Origin: Clostridia bacterium
GTDB lineage: Bacteria > Bacillota > Clostridia > Christensenellales > Aristaeellaceae
Assembly: GCA_017541205.1 (NCBI GenBank)
Contig: JAFXZO010000020.1
Location: 1 to 36,061, forward strand
Length of the DNA: 36,061 nucleotides
Reading direction: 5' to 3'
Positions 33,161 to 36,061 of this stretch are shown here, one piece after another. The number at the start of each line of letters is the position of its first letter. The first letter of the stretch is position 1. The notes under the pieces were generated by a model. It searched no databases, was not told the origin of the DNA, and saw nothing but the letters and a program-made list of their open reading frames with translations. The translations under genes were made by a program, and so were the position numbers.

Positions 33161-34081
33161 ATGAAGATACTGGGCATCGATTTGGGCGGTTCCAGGGTCA
33201 AATTGGCCATTGTGGACGCGGGCCGCGTGCAGGAGATGACTATTTTTCCCATCAGCCACGATATCCCCATGCGGGCGGTGCTGGAGACCGTTGAAGCGCA
33301 GGCCCGCAGGATGGCCGGCATTTCCGGCTGCAGGGGGATCGGCTTTGCGTATCCCGGCATCGTGGATATGCAAAACCGGCGGGTGCTGTGCATCAACGAT
33401 AAATACACGGACGCGGCGGAGACGGATTTTGCCCGCTGGGCGAAGGAGCGGTTCGGGCTGGAGCTGATCCTCATCAACGACGCGGCGGCGGCCCTCTGCG
33501 GGGAAATGGCCTACGGCGCGGGCCGGGGCGCGGACAGCGCGGCGCTGCTCATGGTGGGTACCGGCGTGGGCACGGCGGTTTGGTCTGAGGGACGGCTGCT
33601 GACCGGAAAGCACGGGAGCATGGGAATCCTGGGCGGCCACATCGCCATCGCCCATGAACAGCCGCGCAGATGCACCTGCGGCAACGCGGGCTGTCTGGAG
33701 GCGTATGCGGGCACCTGGGCGCTGCCCGGCCTTGCCCGCGAGCATCCGGGCTTTGAACGCAGCGTCCTGCAAAAAGCGGAGCGCATCGATTACCGCACGC
33801 TGGCGGAAGGCGTTGAGGCGGGCGACGCGGTGTGCAAAGACGTGTTCCATAGCGTCTGCCGCGCGCTGTGCGTGGGCGCGGCCAATCTGGTGCACGCTTA
33901 TGATCCCGAGCTGCTGATCTTAAGCGGCGGCGCTTCCCGCATCGGCGCGCTGCGGACGGCCATCCAGGAGCATGTGGATCGGTACGCCTGGACGCCCGGG
34001 GGCCGCGTGCGCGTCACAGCCGCGGAAAACCCGGAAGCCTCCGTTGCGCTGGGCCTTTCCAGTCTGTTTGAAAAGAGGTAA
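33161..34081 (+). CDS. ROK-family sugar kinase
   Basis: A 306-aa ROK kinase without the DNA-binding domain of ROK repressors, so an enzyme. The ATP loop is ILGIDLGGSRVKLAIVD at the start, a second phosphate loop is LMVGTGVGTAVW, and the ROK zinc motif is CTCGNAGCLEAY from about residue 171 with the upstream histidine in GGHIAI. The probable substrate is mannose, fructose or glucose. Lying 2 bases before a mannose-6-phosphate isomerase gene, mannokinase (or fructokinase) is the best guess. GCGGAG lies about 10 bases before ATG 33161. Confidence 0.9.
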   Translation: MKILGIDLGGSRVKLAIVDAGRVQEMTIFPISHDIPMRAVLETVEAQARRMAGISGCRGIGFAYPGIVDMQNRRVLCINDKYTDAAETDFARWAKERFGLELILINDAAAALCGEMAYGAGRGADSAALLMVGTGVGTAVWSEGRLLTGKHGSMGILGGHIAIAHEQPRRCTCGNAGCLEAYAGTWALPGLAREHPGFERSVLQKAERIDYRTLAEGVEAGDAVCKDVFHSVCRALCVGAANLVHAYDPELLILSGGASRIGALRTAIQEHVDRYAWTPGGRVRVTAAENPEASVALGLSSLFEKR

Positions 34082-34083
34082 GC

Positions 34084-35838
34084 ATGCGCTTTCAGAGCAA
34101 TTATGATTTATATCCCCAGATTCATGTGGCGGCGGACGAAAAGGCCTATGCCCTCGCGGGCTGGGAAGCGATCGGCCGGGAGCTTCGGGAAGCGGTCCGG
34201 GCGCGGGACGCGGACAAAACGGTGCTGTGCGTGGATTGCTATCACGGCGTATGGGAAAAAGAGATCCTGGCGAAGCTTAGAGAGCTTCTCCGGCCCGACG
34301 CGGTATTTTGCGCGTCGGACGCGGCAATCAGCAGGGAAAAAGCGCTGGATATGCTGCGCTTCCATATTACGGACGACCGGGTGTTCGGGGTGCTGTCCCA
34401 TCATCGTTTGGCGGATTTTTTCGAGCCCGAAAAGGCGGACGCCCTGCGCGCGGCAGCGGCCCACGCGCGGGGCCTCGTGCTGGTGTTCGGCGTAGGCGCG
34501 GCGTACCTGTGCCGGCCGGACGTTCTCGTGTACGCGGACATGGCCCGCTGGGAAATCCAATTGCGGTTCCGTTCCGGCCGCCTCGCCAATTGGCTGGATG
34601 ACAATTACGGGGAAGATTTTCTGCGGAAATACAAGCGCGCTTTTTTTATTGACTGGCGGGTTTTGGACAGGCACAAGCGGGATCTGTTTGCCCGCATGGA
34701 TTATGTGCTGGACGCCAACGACGAGGCCGAGCCCAGGCTGATGACGGGCGAAGCCTTCCGCCGCGGATTGGATACGGCGGCGGCGCGGCCCTTCCGGGTC
34801 AAGCCGTATTTCGATCCGGGCGTTTGGGGCGGCCAATGGATGAAAGAAAAATTCGGCCTGCCGCAGGAAACGAAGAATTACGCCTGGAGCTTCGACTGCG
34901 TTCCGGAAGAAAACAGCCTGCTGCTGGAGGTCGGCGGCGTCGTGCTGGAGATCCCGGCCATTGATCTGGTGTTTTATCACCCCCGCGAGCTGTTGGGGGA
35001 TAAAACCCACGCCCGCTTCGGCGCGGAATTTCCCATCCGGTTCGACCTGCTGGATACCATGGGAGGCGGAAACCTGAGCCTTCAGGTGCATCCCCTGACC
35101 GAGTACATCCAGGATCGGTTCGGCATGCACTATACCCAGGACGAGAGCTATTATCTGCTGGACGCAGGGGAAAACACCTGCGTCTATTTGGGGTGCAAAA
35201 ACGGCGCGCGGCGGGAGGACCTGCATCGCGCCCTGGCGGAAAGCCAAACCACGGGCCGGTTTGACGCGGAAAAGTTCGTCAACGCCCTCCCCGCGCACAA
35301 GCACGATCATTTTCTGATCCCCGGCGGCACCGTCCATTGCTCCGGGAAGGACTGCATGGTGCTGGAAATCAGCGCCACGCCCTACATCTTTACCTTCAAG
35401 CTGTGGGATTGGGGGCGGCTGGGCCTGGACGGCAGGCCGCGGCCCATCCATCTGGAGCATGGGATGCGCAATATCCAGTTTGACAGGGATACCGACTGGG
35501 TGAAGAGGAATCTGGTCAACCGCGTGGAGACGCTTTCGCAGGACGCCCACGTGACGGAGGAGCGCACCGGCCTGCACGAACGGGAGTTCATCGAAACGCG
35601 GCGGCACTGGTTTGACGCGCCGGTTCAGCATGACACCCGGGACAATCTGAACGTGCTGAATCTGGTGGAGGGGCGGGAAGCCGTGGTGGAGAGCCCGACA
35701 GGCGCGTTTGCTCCCTTCCCCGTGCATTACGCGGAAACCTTCATCGTGCCCGCGGCGGTCGGGGCGTATACGATCCGGCCCCTCGCATACGGCGAAAGCG
35801 GCAAAATGGCCACCGTCAAAGCGTTCGTGCGCGTTTGA
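34084..35838 (+). CDS. manA: Two-domain class I mannose-6-phosphate isomerase
   Basis: A 584-aa protein. The C-terminal part (about 245–584) is a class I mannose-6-phosphate isomerase, converting mannose-6-phosphate to fructose-6-phosphate. It opens PYFDPGVWGGQWMKEKFG and has the zinc site LSLQVHPL (QVHP at 334–337) and HDHFLIPGGTVHCSG. The N-terminal part (about 1–240) contains KTVLCVDCYHGVWEKEI and VFGVLSHHRLADFFEPEKA. It recalls a nucleoside-kinase-like fold but has no GxxxxGK P-loop, so it is probably not an active kinase. This long form is known to me from Bacteroides and gut Clostridia. GAGGTAAGC precedes the ATG. It is the last gene of the + strand locus. Confidence 0.9.
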   Translation: MRFQSNYDLYPQIHVAADEKAYALAGWEAIGRELREAVRARDADKTVLCVDCYHGVWEKEILAKLRELLRPDAVFCASDAAISREKALDMLRFHITDDRVFGVLSHHRLADFFEPEKADALRAAAAHARGLVLVFGVGAAYLCRPDVLVYADMARWEIQLRFRSGRLANWLDDNYGEDFLRKYKRAFFIDWRVLDRHKRDLFARMDYVLDANDEAEPRLMTGEAFRRGLDTAAARPFRVKPYFDPGVWGGQWMKEKFGLPQETKNYAWSFDCVPEENSLLLEVGGVVLEIPAIDLVFYHPRELLGDKTHARFGAEFPIRFDLLDTMGGGNLSLQVHPLTEYIQDRFGMHYTQDESYYLLDAGENTCVYLGCKNGARREDLHRALAESQTTGRFDAEKFVNALPAHKHDHFLIPGGTVHCSGKDCMVLEISATPYIFTFKLWDWGRLGLDGRPRPIHLEHGMRNIQFDRDTDWVKRNLVNRVETLSQDAHVTEERTGLHEREFIETRRHWFDAPVQHDTRDNLNVLNLVEGREAVVESPTGAFAPFPVHYAETFIVPAAVGAYTIRPLAYGESGKMATVKAFVRV

Positions 35839-35860
35839 TTTGCGGAAATCATCTCCGTCC

Positions 35861-35899
35861 TTTTTTGAATCATAGAACGGCAAACAGAATCAAAAAAGG
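35861..35899. repeat. AT-rich inverted repeat after manA
   Basis: CCTTTTTTGA (35861–35870) and TCAAAAAAGG (about 35890–35899) are perfect inverted copies with a loop of about 19 bases. The arms end in A- or T-runs on either strand, so it may act as a weak terminator for manA, but the AT-rich stem is unlike the other terminators in the window. Confidence 0.4.
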
Positions 35900-35946
35900 C
35901 AAAAAAAGTGGCTCTTCACGGAAACTTAGGGAAAGAGAGCCCTCAA

Positions 35947-36061
35947 ATGTCATCCCGAGCGAAGCGGAGCTGAGAGGCGAAGCGCAGCCGAGGGATCTCA
36001 GAGTCAATCGCCCAGCAGGGAGGGAGATCCCTCCACTCCGCTTCGCTGGCGCTCCGCTTCG
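35947..36061. repeat. Palindromic intergenic repeat cut by the window edge
   Basis: The non-coding end of the window contains GTCATCCCGAGCGAAGCGGA, then GAGGGATCTC, then the inverse GAGATCCCTC and several CGCTTCG/CGAAGCG units. The arrangement is an imperfect inverted repeat whose right arm is incomplete. Similar GTCATCCCGAGCGAAGCG elements occur as dispersed intergenic repeats in many bacterial genomes. No coding sequence is visible here. Confidence 0.65.

Noticed and set aside
1-36061. CRISPR array, tRNA or rRNA genes, transposases, phage or restriction genes
   Set aside because: Reading both strands gave no regularly spaced identical repeats, no cloverleaf-like sequence and no protein with such motifs.

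Overview
This 36 kb window is GC-rich (roughly 60 %) bacterial chromosome. The rpmE–yqhQ(DUF1385)–prmC–prfA neighbourhood, sigma-A promoters with 16–18 bp spacers, strong GGAGG-type ribosome binding sites and a complete Bacillus-style iol gene set point to a Bacillota (Clostridia-like) bacterium. A gut or rumen Christensenellales-type organism would fit, but that is an inference from style and not something the sequence proves. I see no tRNA, rRNA, CRISPR array, transposase or phage gene.

Left part (1–10.05 kb) is mostly housekeeping. It starts with the N-terminus of a secreted repeat protein that runs off the left edge. Then come a NUDIX hydrolase, a small membrane protein, a GNAT acetyltransferase, a TSCPD protein and a 37-aa membrane peptide on the + strand. 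A bidirectional terminator (about 2776–2809) separates these from a minus-strand group: a diguanylate cyclase, an alpha/beta-hydrolase, a YitT-family membrane protein and a 61-aa membrane protein. Next are prfA/prmC, yqhQ and rpmE, and then a beta-phosphoglucomutase-like gene broken by a single-base frameshift.

Middle part (10.08–22.68 kb, minus strand) is a long inositol operon: iolR–iolJ–iolC–iolA–(unknown 136-aa gene)–iolG–iolB–iolD–iolE, ending in a GH38 alpha-mannosidase gene. All seven enzymes from myo-inositol to dihydroxyacetone phosphate plus acetyl-CoA are present. No classical inositol permease (IolT/IolF type) is seen.

Right part (22.84–35.84 kb, + strand) diverges from iolR. It encodes a GH105-type unsaturated uronyl hydrolase, an unrecognised 550-aa protein probably of alpha/alpha-toroid type, a five-gene peptide/oligosaccharide ABC importer (family-5 binding protein, two permeases, two ATPases), a TIM-barrel sugar isomerase/epimerase, a ROK sugar kinase and a two-domain mannose-6-phosphate isomerase.

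The shared 160-bp intergenic region between iolR and the GH105 gene carries two opposed promoters. Between and over them lie T-rich TTTGA-like repeats spaced 11, 13 and 11 bp, which look like an IolR-type operator. The simplest reading is one regulon that imports a glycoside, removes uronic acid and mannose, and burns both mannose and inositol. A mannosyl- (and possibly glucuronosyl-) inositol compound, such as a plant or fungal inositol-sphingolipid head group or a phosphatidylinositol mannoside, would make sense of the whole set. That is a hypothesis. The window ends inside a palindromic intergenic repeat.
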